A DNA stretch of 42,554 bases. Origin: Acidobacteriota bacterium (GTDB taxonomy: Bacteria > Acidobacteriota > Terriglobia > Terriglobales > Acidobacteriaceae). The notes under the pieces are model-generated. The model had not been told where the DNA came from, did no database searches, and saw only the letters and a list, made by a program, of their open reading frames with translations. Of this stretch, positions 25,685 to 35,294 are shown in pieces. Positions within the stretch are counted from its first letter, which is position 1. The number at the start of each line of letters is the position of its first letter. The translations under genes were made by a program, and so were the position numbers. Location of the stretch: assembly GCA_018268755.1 (NCBI GenBank), contig JAFDVW010000026.1, positions 1 to 42,554 on the forward strand. Direction: 5' to 3'.

Positions 25685-27368
25685 GGCCCGCTGCTTCCAG
25701 CACCCGCGCCGCCAGGCGCGCCCGTTGGCCGACGCTCAGCGCCTCATCAAACAGCGGCACCAGCAGGCGGTGCAGCTCGGGTTGCAGCGTGTTCTCCATC
25801 AGTTCGAGTGCGCTGTCGCGGATGACCGGCACGCCCGAACGGATCGCCGCATACGTGCTCTCGATGTCGCTCTGCGGATAGAGGATGGCCAGCAGGCGGA
25901 AGATGCGTCCGCTCTCCAGCCGCATGCTGCGCTGCAGTTCGGCGACGCGCTCGGGGAACTCGGTCGTGATCTCCGTGAGCTGCTGCAACACCTGATACGA
26001 CCGGTAGTGCTGAGCAATTTCCAGCGCCAGAATCTTCTCGATTTTCCTGCGGTTGAAATTCTTGCTCACGCGGGCTTCGGCGAATTCCGCAACCCGCTGC
26101 TTCTGTGGCCGCAGGCCCTGCACAATGCTTTGCAGGCTGGAGACATACGTCTTCCGCGCCATCAGCGCGACCGCTCCCCACAGCAGCACCGCCGCCAGCG
26201 TGATCCAGCTGGCTTTTTGTGGCGTGGCGCGGAAGTAGTTCGCCACCATCAACACGCTCACGCCGGCCAGCCCATCGCCCAGCCGCCACACCACGGTGTC
26301 GATCAGCGACTTCGCCTCCACCTTGATGCCGAAGGGAACCGGTAGATACAGCAGCTCGACCGTCGACTTATCCACCGAGTAGCGGAACACCTGGTCGAAC
26401 CCCTTCAGCACGACTGCGGCCGAAAGCGTCCCCAGCAGCAGCGTTCCCGCCGACCCGATCAGTAGTGCGCACGGCGCCACCAGCAGCGCCGGACCAATGC
26501 CGAAGCGCTTGATCAGGCGCGAGGTCAGCGTCAACTGCACCACCAGCGACAGAATTCCCGCATAGAAGTTGAATTCGCCGAAGAATGCCGCCAGCTGCGC
26601 CGTAGCGGGGATCGCCTGTTTGGCCATCGCCTTGAACTGCCAGCCCGCGGTGGTTGTCGCGAAGGAAGAAAGACCGATCAGAACGGCAATCGTCCGCAGG
26701 TGCGGCATGGACACGATTTGCTGCAGGCGCGCCCGCAGTCCGGCCTGGGCCTGTGCTGCGCTCTTCTGTGGATCACTGATCGCGCGTCCTCTCCAGATCA
26801 CCACCACCAGGCCGATCGCCAACGTCAACGCGCCGGCAATCACCAGCAGCAACGACTCCGCGCCGTAAGCCGCCGCCAGAGTTTTCGAAAGATAGCCGCC
26901 GGCAATCCATCCCGCAATCGCGCCGCTGCCCACAATACTGAATTTGCTCTTCGCCTCGCGCGTGGTGAACACGTAGTTGGCCAGCGTCCACACCTGCGCC
27001 GTCGCCAGCACGCCGTACACCCCGATCCACACATAGACCAGGGGATACAGCCAGGCAAAACGGCAGTGCGTCCCCAGCCACCAGAAAAGCACGGCCGTCG
27101 CGATGTATCCGCTCAGGCTCAGCACCAGCAACTTGTCGAGCGAAACCGCGCGCCCCAGCCGCACATAAGCCGCGACCGCGAATCCCACCAGAATGGAAAT
27201 GGCAATGTCCGCATAGGGAAGCTGCACCGCTTGAAACTGCTCGAGAAACAGCGCATCGCGCGAGGCCTTGCCCGCCACAAAGCTGGCCACCACCAGGAAC
27301 AGATACAGGAAAAGGAGAACGGCCTGTCCAGTCGCGCTATTGTGCAATTTGGCAATGTATTTGGCCAT
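25650..27368 (-). CDS. ATP/ADP translocase-family (Npt1/Npt2-like) transporter
   Basis: 572 residues with about 11-12 hydrophobic segments in the first 400 residues, starting LLFLYLFLVVASFVAGKASRD. The stretch RYSVDKSTVELLYLPVP (around residue 325) is characteristic of the NTT/TLC nucleotide-exchange family. After the membrane part a soluble helical domain (about 430-560; ALEIAQHYRSYQVLQQLTE) may be HEAT-like. Classic members exchange ATP for ADP in intracellular parasites, but homologues in free-living bacteria probably have other substrates. The substrate here is not predictable. Confidence 0.8.
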   Translation of the reverse strand: MAKYIAKLHNSATGQAVLLFLYLFLVVASFVAGKASRDALFLEQFQAVQLPYADIAISILVGFAVAAYVRLGRAVSLDKLLVLSLSGYIATAVLFWWLGTHCRFAWLYPLVYVWIGVYGVLATAQVWTLANYVFTTREAKSKFSIVGSGAIAGWIAGGYLSKTLAAAYGAESLLLVIAGALTLAIGLVVVIWRGRAISDPQKSAAQAQAGLRARLQQIVSMPHLRTIAVLIGLSSFATTTAGWQFKAMAKQAIPATAQLAAFFGEFNFYAGILSLVVQLTLTSRLIKRFGIGPALLVAPCALLIGSAGTLLLGTLSAAVVLKGFDQVFRYSVDKSTVELLYLPVPFGIKVEAKSLIDTVVWRLGDGLAGVSVLMVANYFRATPQKASWITLAAVLLWGAVALMARKTYVSSLQSIVQGLRPQKQRVAEFAEARVSKNFNRRKIEKILALEIAQHYRSYQVLQQLTEITTEFPERVAELQRSMRLESGRIFRLLAILYPQSDIESTYAAIRSGVPVIRDSALELMENTLQPELHRLLVPLFDEALSVGQRARLAARVLEAAGLSLQPSAAAAR

Positions 27369-27528
27369 TTTCCCGTTCCCCCAACTCCCTCTTTAGGAAG
27401 CGCGAGGAATGAAGGAAAACTGGCTCATTTTTGTCCGGCCCGCCCGCAGTGGCCGGGCTGCGGCCCGGTTGGTAGACTACTCCGCAGTCTGTGCGGATTT
27501 TTTAGTCCTGTCGCGGAAAGGCTGCTCG

Positions 27529-28311
27529 ATGTCTCCCAACCGAACTCCGTTATGGGTGGAACTGCTCGCGGAATTTCTCGGGACTTTCGTGCTCATCCTG
27601 TTTGGCGCCGGCGTCGTGGCCATGGTGGTGCTTTTTCCCACCGGCGCGCCCGGTGAAACCGTTCATGGCGGCTACACCAACATCACTTTAGGATGGGGGC
27701 TGGCCGTCACCATGGGTATTTATGTCGCCGGCAAAATCTCCGGGGCGCACCTGAACCCGGCGGTCACCCTGGCCCTGGCCGTCTTTCGCGATTTCCCCTG
27801 GCGCAAAGTCCTGCCTTACTCCTTGGCCCAAACTACGGGGGCTTTCCTGGCCGCCGCGCTGGTCTTCCGCAACTACCTGCCTGCGTTTCATCAGGTGGAC
27901 CCTCACCTGGAGAAGACCGCCGGCATCTTCACCACTTTTCCCGCTTTCCCGTCTTTGCCCCAGGCGGGATTTCTCGATCAGGTCATCGGCACCGCGCTTC
28001 TTTTGCTGATGATCTTTGCCATCACGGATGAATACAACCTGCCTCCGGGCGCAAATCTGGCGCCGTTACTGATCGGGCTGGTGGTGGTCGCCATCGGCAT
28101 GAGCTTTGGGGCCTTGCACGGTTATGCCATCAATCCCGCGCGCGACTTTGGGCCCCGCCTGTTCACGGTGCTCGCCGGCTTCCGCCACAATGGGCTCACC
28201 GATGGAAGCCAGGTGTGGTGGGTGCCGATTGTGGCCCCGCTGGTCGGCGGCGTTTTGGGCGCAGGCCTCTACGATCTGGGAATCCGGCGTTTTCTGCGGA
28301 GGCAGGCATGA
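27529..28311 (+). CDS. glpF: Glycerol uptake facilitator (aquaglyceroporin)
   Basis: 260 residues from the ATG at 27529, with GGAAAGG about 9 bases upstream; the longer upstream frame lacks conservation. Both pore motifs are present: GAHLNPAVTLALAVF and GYAINPARDFGPRLF. The Asp after the second NPAR is typical of glycerol-conducting GlpF rather than water-only channels. Six membrane segments are visible. It lets glycerol diffuse in for the kinase encoded next. The stop overlaps the glpK start (ATGA), so glpFKD reads as one operon. Confidence 0.94.
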   Translation: MSPNRTPLWVELLAEFLGTFVLILFGAGVVAMVVLFPTGAPGETVHGGYTNITLGWGLAVTMGIYVAGKISGAHLNPAVTLALAVFRDFPWRKVLPYSLAQTTGAFLAAALVFRNYLPAFHQVDPHLEKTAGIFTTFPAFPSLPQAGFLDQVIGTALLLLMIFAITDEYNLPPGANLAPLLIGLVVVAIGMSFGALHGYAINPARDFGPRLFTVLAGFRHNGLTDGSQVWWVPIVAPLVGGVLGAGLYDLGIRRFLRRQA

Positions 28312-29801
28312 CCTACATTTTGGCGCTCGACCAGGGCACCACCAGCTCGCGGGCCATTCTGTTTGACGGCACCGGCTCCATTCGGGCCGTGGCCCAGCGT
28401 GAGTTCGCGCAAATCTTCCCTCAGCCCGGCTGGGTGGAGCATGACCCCGAGGAAATCTGGACTTCCCAGATGAGCGTCGCCGTGGAAGCCCTGGGGCGGC
28501 AGGATATTCGCCCGCGCGATGTGGCTGCCATCGGCATCAGCAATCAACGTGAGACCACTCTGGTATGGGACCGCGCATCCGGGAAGCCCATTTACAACGC
28601 CATCGTCTGGCAGGACCGCCGCACGGCGCAGTTTTGCGACCAGCTCAAGGCGCAGGGACACGAGCCGGCTATCCAGGAACGCACCGGCCTGCTGATCGAC
28701 GCGTATTTTTCCGCCAGCAAAATTGCCTGGATCCTCGACCATGTTCCGGGAGCCCGCCGCCAGGCCGAAGCCGGCCAGCTGGCCTTCGGCACCGTCGATA
28801 GCTGGCTTATCTGGAAGCTCACCAGCGGCCGCGTGCATCGGACCGATGTCAGCAACGCTTCGCGCACCATGCTCTTCAACATCCACACCGCAGAGTGGGA
28901 TGACGAATTGCTGCGCCTGTTTCGCGTGCCCGCCTCTATGTTGCCGCAGGTCGGCGGCTCCAGCGAAAAATACGCCGAAGTCACCACCACCCTCGGCCTG
29001 GGAGGCATCGCCATCGCCGGCATCGCCGGAGACCAGCAGGCTTCGCTCTTCGGGCAGCGTTGCACCACCCCGGGCCTGACCAAGAACACTTACGGCACAG
29101 GTTGCTTCCTGCTGCAAAACATTGGAAGCCGGGCAGTGAAATCCAACAACCGCCTGGTGACTACGATCGCCTGGAAGCTGCACGGGCAGATCGAGTACGC
29201 GTTGGAAGGCAGCGTTTTCGTCGGCGGCGCGGTAGTGCAGTGGTTGCGCGACGGCCTTGGCCTCATTCGCGCCTCTGCGGACGTGGAGGCTCTCGCCGCT
29301 TCCGTCCGCGATAACGGCGGCGTCTACTTTGTTCCTGCCTTTGTTGGCCTGGGCGCTCCCCATTGGGACCAATACGCGCGCGGCTCTATCTCCGGCCTTA
29401 CGCGTGGCGCCACCGCCGGGCACATTGCGCGGGCCGCCCTGGAAAGCATTGCCTATCAAGTGGCCGATTTGCTCGATGCCGCGCAACGCGATTCGCAGAC
29501 CCGGCTCAGTGAGCTGCGCGTGGATGGCGGCGCCGCTGCCAACCATTTGCTCCTGCAATTTCAGGCGGACATTCTCGGCATTCCCGTGGTGCGTCCCGCC
29601 GTGACGGAGAGTACGGCCCTGGGCGCGGCCTATCTGGCCGGGCTCAGCGCCGGTGTCTGGCAGGACATTGCGCACATCAACTCCTTGCCCCGGCAAGAGC
29701 AGCGGTTTGAACCGCGCATGGACCCCACCCAGGTGGAAAATCTGCGCGCGCGTTGGAATGAAGCACTCACCCGCTCGCGAGGATGGGAAACGAAAGGCTA
29801 G
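28308..29801 (+). CDS. glpK: Glycerol kinase
   Basis: 497 residues (E. coli GlpK 502) from the ATG at 28308, which overlaps the glpF stop. The FGGY-family signature is clear: YILALDQGTTSSRAILFD, GWVEHDPEEIW, VWQDRRTAQFCD, GDQQASLFGQ, TKNTYGTGCFLL and LRVDGGAAANHLLLQFQADIL. It phosphorylates glycerol to glycerol-3-phosphate with ATP, trapping it in the cell. The product feeds GlpD downstream. Confidence 0.98.
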   Translation: MTYILALDQGTTSSRAILFDGTGSIRAVAQREFAQIFPQPGWVEHDPEEIWTSQMSVAVEALGRQDIRPRDVAAIGISNQRETTLVWDRASGKPIYNAIVWQDRRTAQFCDQLKAQGHEPAIQERTGLLIDAYFSASKIAWILDHVPGARRQAEAGQLAFGTVDSWLIWKLTSGRVHRTDVSNASRTMLFNIHTAEWDDELLRLFRVPASMLPQVGGSSEKYAEVTTTLGLGGIAIAGIAGDQQASLFGQRCTTPGLTKNTYGTGCFLLQNIGSRAVKSNNRLVTTIAWKLHGQIEYALEGSVFVGGAVVQWLRDGLGLIRASADVEALAASVRDNGGVYFVPAFVGLGAPHWDQYARGSISGLTRGATAGHIARAALESIAYQVADLLDAAQRDSQTRLSELRVDGGAAANHLLLQFQADILGIPVVRPAVTESTALGAAYLAGLSAGVWQDIAHINSLPRQEQRFEPRMDPTQVENLRARWNEALTRSRGWETKG

Positions 29802-29806
29802 GACGC

Positions 29807-31363
29807 ATGGATCGTTCCGAAATGTGGGGGCGCGTGCTGGCCCGCAGCACGCCCTGGGACATGCTGATCATCGGCGGCGGGGCCACCGGCGCGGGCATCG
29901 CGGTGGACGCCGCCTCTCGTGGATACGAAGTATTGCTGCTGGAACAAAGCGACTTCGGCAAAGGCACCTCCAGCCGCAGCACCAAGCTCGTCCACGGCGG
30001 CGTTCGTTATTTGGAGCAGGGCAATATTCCGCTGGTGATGGAGGCCTTGCGCGAACGCGGCATTCTGCGCCAGAATGCCCCGCATCTGGTGGGCAATCTG
30101 GCCTTCGTCGTCCCTCGCTACGATTGGTGGGAAGCCCCGTTTTACGGGATTGGCTTGAAAGTGTACGACCTGCTTGCCGGAAAATATGGCTTTGGCCCTT
30201 CCCAATTGCTGTCTCCGCAAGAAACGCTTGCCCGCCTGCCTACCATTAAGCAGGAAGGACTGCGCGGCGGCGTCATTTACTATGACGGCCAGTTCGATGA
30301 CAGCCGCCTGCTCATTCATCTCCTGGCCACCGCCGCCGAGCAGGGCGCCACCCTCCTGAACTACGCGCAGGTCACCCAACTCACTAAAGACTCCGCCGGT
30401 TTTGTGAACGGCGTGCAGGCGCAGGAACTCGAGAGCGGTTGCACCTTTCAGGCTTCTGCCAAAGTCGTCATCAACGCCACCGGGGCCTTCTCCGATGCCG
30501 TGCGCAAACTGGCCGACCCCGCCGCCCAGGCCATGATCGCCCCCAGCCAGGGCATCCATCTGGTATTCGACCGCTCCTTTCTTCCCGGTTCCAGCGCCAT
30601 TATGGTGCCCCATACCTCCGACGGCCGCGTCATGTTCGCTATCCCCTGGCATGGCCACACCGTGGTGGGGACGACCGACACGCCTATCCTCCAGCCGGAA
30701 CTGGAGCCTACACCGCTGCCCGAAGAGGTGGACTTCATCCTGGAAACCGCCGGCCGCTACTTGCACAAAGTGCCGACGCGCCAGGATGTCCTGAGTGTGT
30801 TTGTAGGGATTCGCCCGCTGGTGGGAAATGGCGGCAACACCGCAGCCATCTCACGCGACCACACCATACGGGTGGAGGCCTCACATCTGTTGAGCATTGC
30901 CGGGGGCAAATGGACCACGTATCGCCGCATGGCGGAAGATTGTGTGAATCAGGCGGCTGAACTGGCCGCCCTGCCCCAACGTCCTGCCATTACGCAAGAG
31001 TTGCCCATCCATGGCTTTCATGCCGATGCGGCTCAGTTCCAGGAACTTTCCGTGTACGGCTCCGATGCTCCTGCCATCCGGGATCTGATGCGTTCCCATC
31101 CGCCTCTCAGCCAACGCTTGCACCCTGCCTTGCCTTATTACGCCGCGCAAGTGGTTTGGGCAGTGAAGAAGGAGATGGCGCGTACGGTGGAAGATGTTCT
31201 CGCCCGCCGTACCCGCGCTCTCTTCCTCGATGCTCGCGCCGCCGTGGAGATTGCGCCGCAAGTCGCCGCCCTCATGGCGCGGGAACTGCAATACGACGAG
31301 GCCTGGCAGGCCCGCCAATTGGCCCACTTCCGCGCGGTGGCCCGCGGTTACCTGCTGCCCTAA
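29807..31363 (+). CDS. glpD: Glycerol-3-phosphate dehydrogenase (FAD)
   Basis: 518 residues from the ATG at 29807 (MDRSEMWGRV), with AAAGG 9 bases upstream; an ATG at 29783, inside glpK, is an alternative. The Rossmann FAD site is MLIIGGGATGAGIAVDAASRGY, split here only by reading from residue 19, and FGKGTSSRSTKLVHGGVRYL follows. The substrate-binding part includes GTTDTPI and GIRPLVGNGG, and the C-terminal domain ends near VAALMARELQYDEAWQ. It oxidises glycerol-3-phosphate to dihydroxyacetone phosphate, passing electrons to quinone at the membrane. Confidence 0.96.
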   Translation: MDRSEMWGRVLARSTPWDMLIIGGGATGAGIAVDAASRGYEVLLLEQSDFGKGTSSRSTKLVHGGVRYLEQGNIPLVMEALRERGILRQNAPHLVGNLAFVVPRYDWWEAPFYGIGLKVYDLLAGKYGFGPSQLLSPQETLARLPTIKQEGLRGGVIYYDGQFDDSRLLIHLLATAAEQGATLLNYAQVTQLTKDSAGFVNGVQAQELESGCTFQASAKVVINATGAFSDAVRKLADPAAQAMIAPSQGIHLVFDRSFLPGSSAIMVPHTSDGRVMFAIPWHGHTVVGTTDTPILQPELEPTPLPEEVDFILETAGRYLHKVPTRQDVLSVFVGIRPLVGNGGNTAAISRDHTIRVEASHLLSIAGGKWTTYRRMAEDCVNQAAELAALPQRPAITQELPIHGFHADAAQFQELSVYGSDAPAIRDLMRSHPPLSQRLHPALPYYAAQVVWAVKKEMARTVEDVLARRTRALFLDARAAVEIAPQVAALMARELQYDEAWQARQLAHFRAVARGYLLP

Positions 31364-31427
31364 ACGCGCCATATGGAAAATTTTCTCCGGGATTGATACA
31401 TTTTCCAGACTTGAAGGTGCTTTTCGC

Positions 31428-31721
31428 ATGTCCTTTGTCGTAAAGCTGGAAGACGATCTGGGCGAGCAGAATGACTGGGTGCTGTTGCACGGCATCATTC
31501 CTGCCCGGGAAGAATGTGCCTTCCCCATCCTGCGTGGCATCGATCCCTTTGGCAAGACGGTCTTCAATCACCTGCAGATGGAAAGTTTTCTGGAAGAGTG
31601 GGAGCGCGTAGCGGAACGGGCCCGCGATGAGTCTCAGCAGCAGGCTTGGGACAAGGTCAAACAGATGGCCCAGGCCTGTCAGCAGGACCGCGATCTCTAT
31701 CTGCGGTTTTTGGGGAACTGA
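31428..31721 (+). CDS. Small hypothetical protein
   Basis: 97 residues from the ATG at 31428 (MSFVVKLEDDLGEQNDWV). I do not recognise it. It is acidic, without membrane segment, signal peptide or cysteine pair, and its second half is predicted helical (LQMESFLEEWERVAERARDE, then KVKQMAQACQQDRDLYL). It lies about 65 bp after glpD on the same strand. Its stop codon abuts the stop of the convergent ruvA gene, with no bases between. An upstream reading frame continues but overlaps glpD in another phase and was not used. Confidence 0.65.
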   Translation: MSFVVKLEDDLGEQNDWVLLHGIIPAREECAFPILRGIDPFGKTVFNHLQMESFLEEWERVAERARDESQQQAWDKVKQMAQACQQDRDLYLRFLGN

Positions 31722-32306
31722 CTACTTCGAGAGAGCCGCCAGGGCCTCGCGAAACACGGATTCGAAATTTCCCGGGGTTTTGCCCGCCACCAGCAGCGCT
31801 TTTTCCGCCGCCGGCCGCTGATACCCCAGGTTCACCAGCGCCGACAGCACATCCTCTTCCAGGCTGCTGAGCGCGGGAGTGACTTCCGCCGTGGGCGCGC
31901 CCGGCGCCGGCAGCTTGTCGCGCAGCTCCAGCACCATGCGCTCCGCCGTCTTGCGGCCGATGCCGGGAATTTTGGTGAGCCGCGCCACATCGTTGCCGCG
32001 GATCGAGCCCACCATCTCGTCCGCCGCCATGCCGCTCAGAATGGTAATGGCCAGCTTCGGCCCAATCCCGCTCACGGTGAGCAGCTTTTCGAACAGGACC
32101 TTTTCCGCCGGGCGCAGGAACCCGTAGAGCGCAATCTGGTCTTCCCGCACATGGGTGTGGATGTGCAGCGCCACCTCGCCGCCCACATTGGGCAATTCGG
32201 AAAATGTCGGCACGCTGATGGTCACGTCGTAGCCGACGCCGCCAGTTTCAACAATCGCCTGGTTCGGATGCTTGACCAGCAACTTCCCGCGTAAGTGGGC
32301 AATCAT
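31722..32306 (-). CDS. ruvA: Holliday junction DNA helicase RuvA
   Basis: 194 residues. N-terminal OB domain starts MIAHLRGKLLVKHPNQAIVE. Tandem helix-hairpin-helix motifs are LLTVSGIGPKLAITILSGM and LTKIPGIGRKTAERMVLEL. A C-terminal domain of three helices (EEDVLSALVNLGYQRPAAEKAL) binds RuvB. RuvA tetramers hold the four-way junction while RuvB drives branch migration in recombination repair. ruvB and ruvC are not in the window. Confidence 0.97.
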   Translation of the reverse strand: MIAHLRGKLLVKHPNQAIVETGGVGYDVTISVPTFSELPNVGGEVALHIHTHVREDQIALYGFLRPAEKVLFEKLLTVSGIGPKLAITILSGMAADEMVGSIRGNDVARLTKIPGIGRKTAERMVLELRDKLPAPGAPTAEVTPALSSLEEDVLSALVNLGYQRPAAEKALLVAGKTPGNFESVFREALAALSK

Positions 32307-32351
32307 GCTGGAATATTGTAGCCGGAGTCTGGAAGCTATGCGCTTTAGTGC

Positions 32352-33356
32352 TTATGCTGACTGGTCGATCGCCTTCATCTGCGCCGGGGCGTAGCGCTCC
32401 CCCGCCACCGCGCTCTGCGGATTCACCGCTTCCAGCTCCGCCACTTCCTCTGCCGTGAGCCGAATTTCCGCGGCCCCGGCATTCTCCTCCAGATATTTCC
32501 GCCGCTTGGTCCCCGGAATGGGCACTAAATCCTCGCCCTTGGCCAGCACCCAGGCCAGCGCCAGTTGTCCTGCCGTCGCTCCTCTGCGTCCCGCAAGTTC
32601 CTTCACCTTCTCCACCAGGGCCCGGTTCTTGTCGAAGTTTTCCTGGGAAAAACGCGGGAAGCGCTGCACCCGCGCATCCTGGCTGTTCAGGTCGCTCAGC
32701 TTCTGGAAAGCGCCGGTCAGAAATCCGCGCCCCAGCGGGCTGTACGGCACAAACCCGATGCCCAGCTCGCGCACCGTGGGCAGGATCTCCTCCTCCACAT
32801 GCCGCTCCCACAGCGAGTACTCGCTCTGCAGCGCTGTAATGGGATGCACCTTGTGCGCCCGCCGGATCGTGGCCGGCGACGCCTCCGACAGCCCCAGATA
32901 CCGGACCTTGCCCGCCTTCACCAGCTCGCCCATCGCGCCCACCGTCTCCTCAATCGGGGTCGCGGGATCGACCCGGTGCTGGTAGTAAAGATCAATGTGC
33001 TCCACGCCCAACCGTTGCAAGGACGCATCGCACGCCGCCTTCACATACTCCGGCTTGCCGCTGACCGCCCAATACGTCGGATCGTCCTTCTTGCGGACGT
33101 TGGCGAACTTGGTGGCCAGAAATACCTCGTCGCGCCGTCCGCGAATCGTCTTCCCGACCAACTCTTCGTTGTCGCCGATGCCGTACATGTCTGCGGTGTC
33201 GAGGAAGTTCACGCCCAGATCAAGCGCGCGCAGAAGAGTCGCCGCCGATTCCGCATCGTTGCGTTCGCCATAAAATTCGCTCATCCCCATGCAGCCCAGC
33301 CCCATGCGCGAAACGACGGCGCCCTGCGAACCCAGCTTTACTTTTCTCATGCTCAT
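32352..33356 (-). CDS. Aldo/keto reductase
   Basis: 334 residues. The (beta/alpha)8 NADPH-dependent reductase pattern is clear: GLGCMGMSEFYG, the catalytic Asp/Tyr in DTADMYGIGDNEELVG, the lysine in FLATKFA, and the histidine segment IDLYYQHRVDP. The cofactor loop is VPIPGTKRRKYLEEN. It resembles the AKR13-type group that reduces aldehydes and ketones. The substrate is not predictable. A second Met at 33350 could also start the protein. Confidence 0.94.
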   Translation of the reverse strand: MSMRKVKLGSQGAVVSRMGLGCMGMSEFYGERNDAESAATLLRALDLGVNFLDTADMYGIGDNEELVGKTIRGRRDEVFLATKFANVRKKDDPTYWAVSGKPEYVKAACDASLQRLGVEHIDLYYQHRVDPATPIEETVGAMGELVKAGKVRYLGLSEASPATIRRAHKVHPITALQSEYSLWERHVEEEILPTVRELGIGFVPYSPLGRGFLTGAFQKLSDLNSQDARVQRFPRFSQENFDKNRALVEKVKELAGRRGATAGQLALAWVLAKGEDLVPIPGTKRRKYLEENAGAAEIRLTAEEVAELEAVNPQSAVAGERYAPAQMKAIDQSA

Positions 33357-33745
33357 AGTTTTTTGGATGGCCGAGGCTGCCGGATGGCTGCACTTTTTGA
33401 GAATGAAACATTGGCCGGATGGCCGCTTTGCTTACCAGAGGACCGGCAATGCCCGCGACCGCCGAATCTCCCGGTCCGCCGTAAGCAGCGGCAATCCCGC
33501 GCCGTCGCACCGATCAAACGATCGGCGGGATTCTTGGAATAGTTAACGGGAACTCCTAAACTGCGAACACAAACCCGGCCGGGTAGTGGGTAAAACTATG
33601 AATCGTGCTTCCCCTCATGCAGGAACGATTCCAGGCCAATGCCCAGTTAAAGACGTTCCTTCTTGGCGAGCATGCCCGGCTCCAGCAAAGAGCTATCACA
33701 CAGGGCAAGGCCGGCGCGGCTTGCGCCGCGCCTTCCCTGGCCTGC
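33357..33745. other. 389-bp gene-free stretch with a terminal hairpin
   Basis: No convincing gene. A GC hairpin (GGCGCGGC 33713-33720, loop TTGC, GCCGCGCC 33725-33732) lies 14-33 bp past the stop of the minus-strand oxidoreductase and may end its transcript, though no T run follows. The motif CGGATGGC occurs three times near 33370-33430. Confidence 0.55.
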
Positions 33746-35095
33746 CTACACTACTTTCATCGCGTCCGGGTCCCACTTCACCGACGATCCCTTCTCCATG
33801 CTCAGGTTGCTGAGCAGGGCCGCCCCGGCCGCCCGGAAGCCGAAGGCCGCGTCTTCTACTACCGGCTTGCGGCTGCGCACCGCGGCGAAGAAGTTCTTGA
33901 AGTGGTCGTAGCTGTCGCTATAACCCTCCGGCGTCACATACTTCTCATAGCCCACCGGCGGCTCGCCTTCCGGGTGCACCACCGGATACTTCTTCCGGTA
34001 ATTCGCGATGATCTCTTTCTGCGTGCTTTGCAGGAACGTCTCCACAATGTAGCCGGGTTCTTTTTCTCGCGGCACCCGGTTCACGCTGACCGTCTGTCCC
34101 GCGATCTCCATGGTGCCCTCGGACCCGGTAAAGATGAAGCCTTCGCCTTCCGCTCCGCCGTCCACGAAGTTCACCCGCAGATTCAGATTGAAGCCTTCGC
34201 GATAATCAAACAGCCCCAGCATCACGTCGTAGGCATCGCGGCCGTCTTTCCAGTAGCGCAGGCCCCCGGTCGCGTAGGCCCGCGTCGGGCCGTTCGATCC
34301 GGTAATGAAATGCGTCCCGCTGAACAGATGCACAAACAGGTCGCCGGCCACGCCACTGCCGTACGCCTTCCACTTCCGCCATTGGAAGAAGTGTTCGCCG
34401 TTAAACGGGATCTTCGGCGCCGTCCCCAGAAAGCGTAGCCAGTCGCAGGTTTCCGGCGACGCATCCGGAGGCACCGTATAGTTCCACGCTCCCAGCGACG
34501 AGTTCCGGTCCCACCACGCCGTTACCATGTTCAATTGCCCGATCGCTCCGGCGGCCAGCAGCTCCTTCGCTTTGGCATAGACCACCGAACTTACCCGCTG
34601 GCTGCCCACCTGCAATATCCGCTTGGTCGCCCGCGCCGCCTCGATCATCTCCGGTCCGTCGGAATACACGTGGATCATCGGCTTCTCGCAGTACACATCC
34701 TTGCCCGCCTTCAAGGCGTCGACGGCCGCCTGCTTGTGCCAGTGGTCGGGGGTGGCCACGATCACCGCATCCACGTCTTTCCGCGCCAGCACTTCTTGGT
34801 AATCGCGCGTGGTAAACACCTCCGGCCCCCACAGCTCCTTGCTGCGCGCCAGCCGTCCGTCATAGCAATCCGCCACTGCTACCAGCTTGACTCCCGGCAC
34901 CTGCAGCGCCACCTTGGTGTCGTACTGTCCCTGGATCCCCGCGCCGATCAGGCCCAGCTGGATCTGGTCATTGGCCGCGACCGGCCCCGCCGCCTCCACC
35001 TGCGTCGCCAGCGCATAGACGTTCTTGCTCACCATCGTGGCCGCGGTCGCTCCCCCGGCCAGTTGTAGAAAACTTCTCCGGTTCCAGTTACGCAT
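33746..35095 (-). CDS. Tat-exported Gfo/Idh/MocA-family oxidoreductase
   Basis: 449 residues. The N-terminus NRRSFLQLAGGATAA is a twin-arginine signal (RRxFLQL), so the folded protein with its cofactor would be exported. The Rossmann motif is GLIGAGIQGQYD. The family motif EKP is in DVYCEKPMIHV, with DAVIVATPDHWHK before it. The C-terminal domain has the GSEGTMEIAG pattern. Members oxidise or reduce sugars and related compounds with NAD(P). Secreted Tat-type members are common in Acidobacteria, Planctomycetes and Verrucomicrobia and are linked to polysaccharide use. The substrate is unknown. Confidence 0.92.
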   Translation of the reverse strand: MRNWNRRSFLQLAGGATAATMVSKNVYALATQVEAAGPVAANDQIQLGLIGAGIQGQYDTKVALQVPGVKLVAVADCYDGRLARSKELWGPEVFTTRDYQEVLARKDVDAVIVATPDHWHKQAAVDALKAGKDVYCEKPMIHVYSDGPEMIEAARATKRILQVGSQRVSSVVYAKAKELLAAGAIGQLNMVTAWWDRNSSLGAWNYTVPPDASPETCDWLRFLGTAPKIPFNGEHFFQWRKWKAYGSGVAGDLFVHLFSGTHFITGSNGPTRAYATGGLRYWKDGRDAYDVMLGLFDYREGFNLNLRVNFVDGGAEGEGFIFTGSEGTMEIAGQTVSVNRVPREKEPGYIVETFLQSTQKEIIANYRKKYPVVHPEGEPPVGYEKYVTPEGYSDSYDHFKNFFAAVRSRKPVVEDAAFGFRAAGAALLSNLSMEKGSSVKWDPDAMKVV

Positions 35096-35294
35096 ATAAG
35101 GCCTCTTTTCTTTGTATCTCCCAGCTCAGATCATGAAATGGGCTTCATGGAGCCGGGATCGATGAAATTAGAAAGAACGATTTTTCAGAACAGAATTGGC
35201 GTAGCTAACGATACACGCCCCATCGGGAAAGGAAAAGCCGTTCCGCGGACACTGCCGCCCTCAGCCCTGCGTCTATCTCCCCGCGAAATCCCTC

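Noticed and set aside
28269..29696. 475-codon minus-strand frame opposite glpK
   Set aside because: Antisense to a full-length glycerol kinase; no motif.
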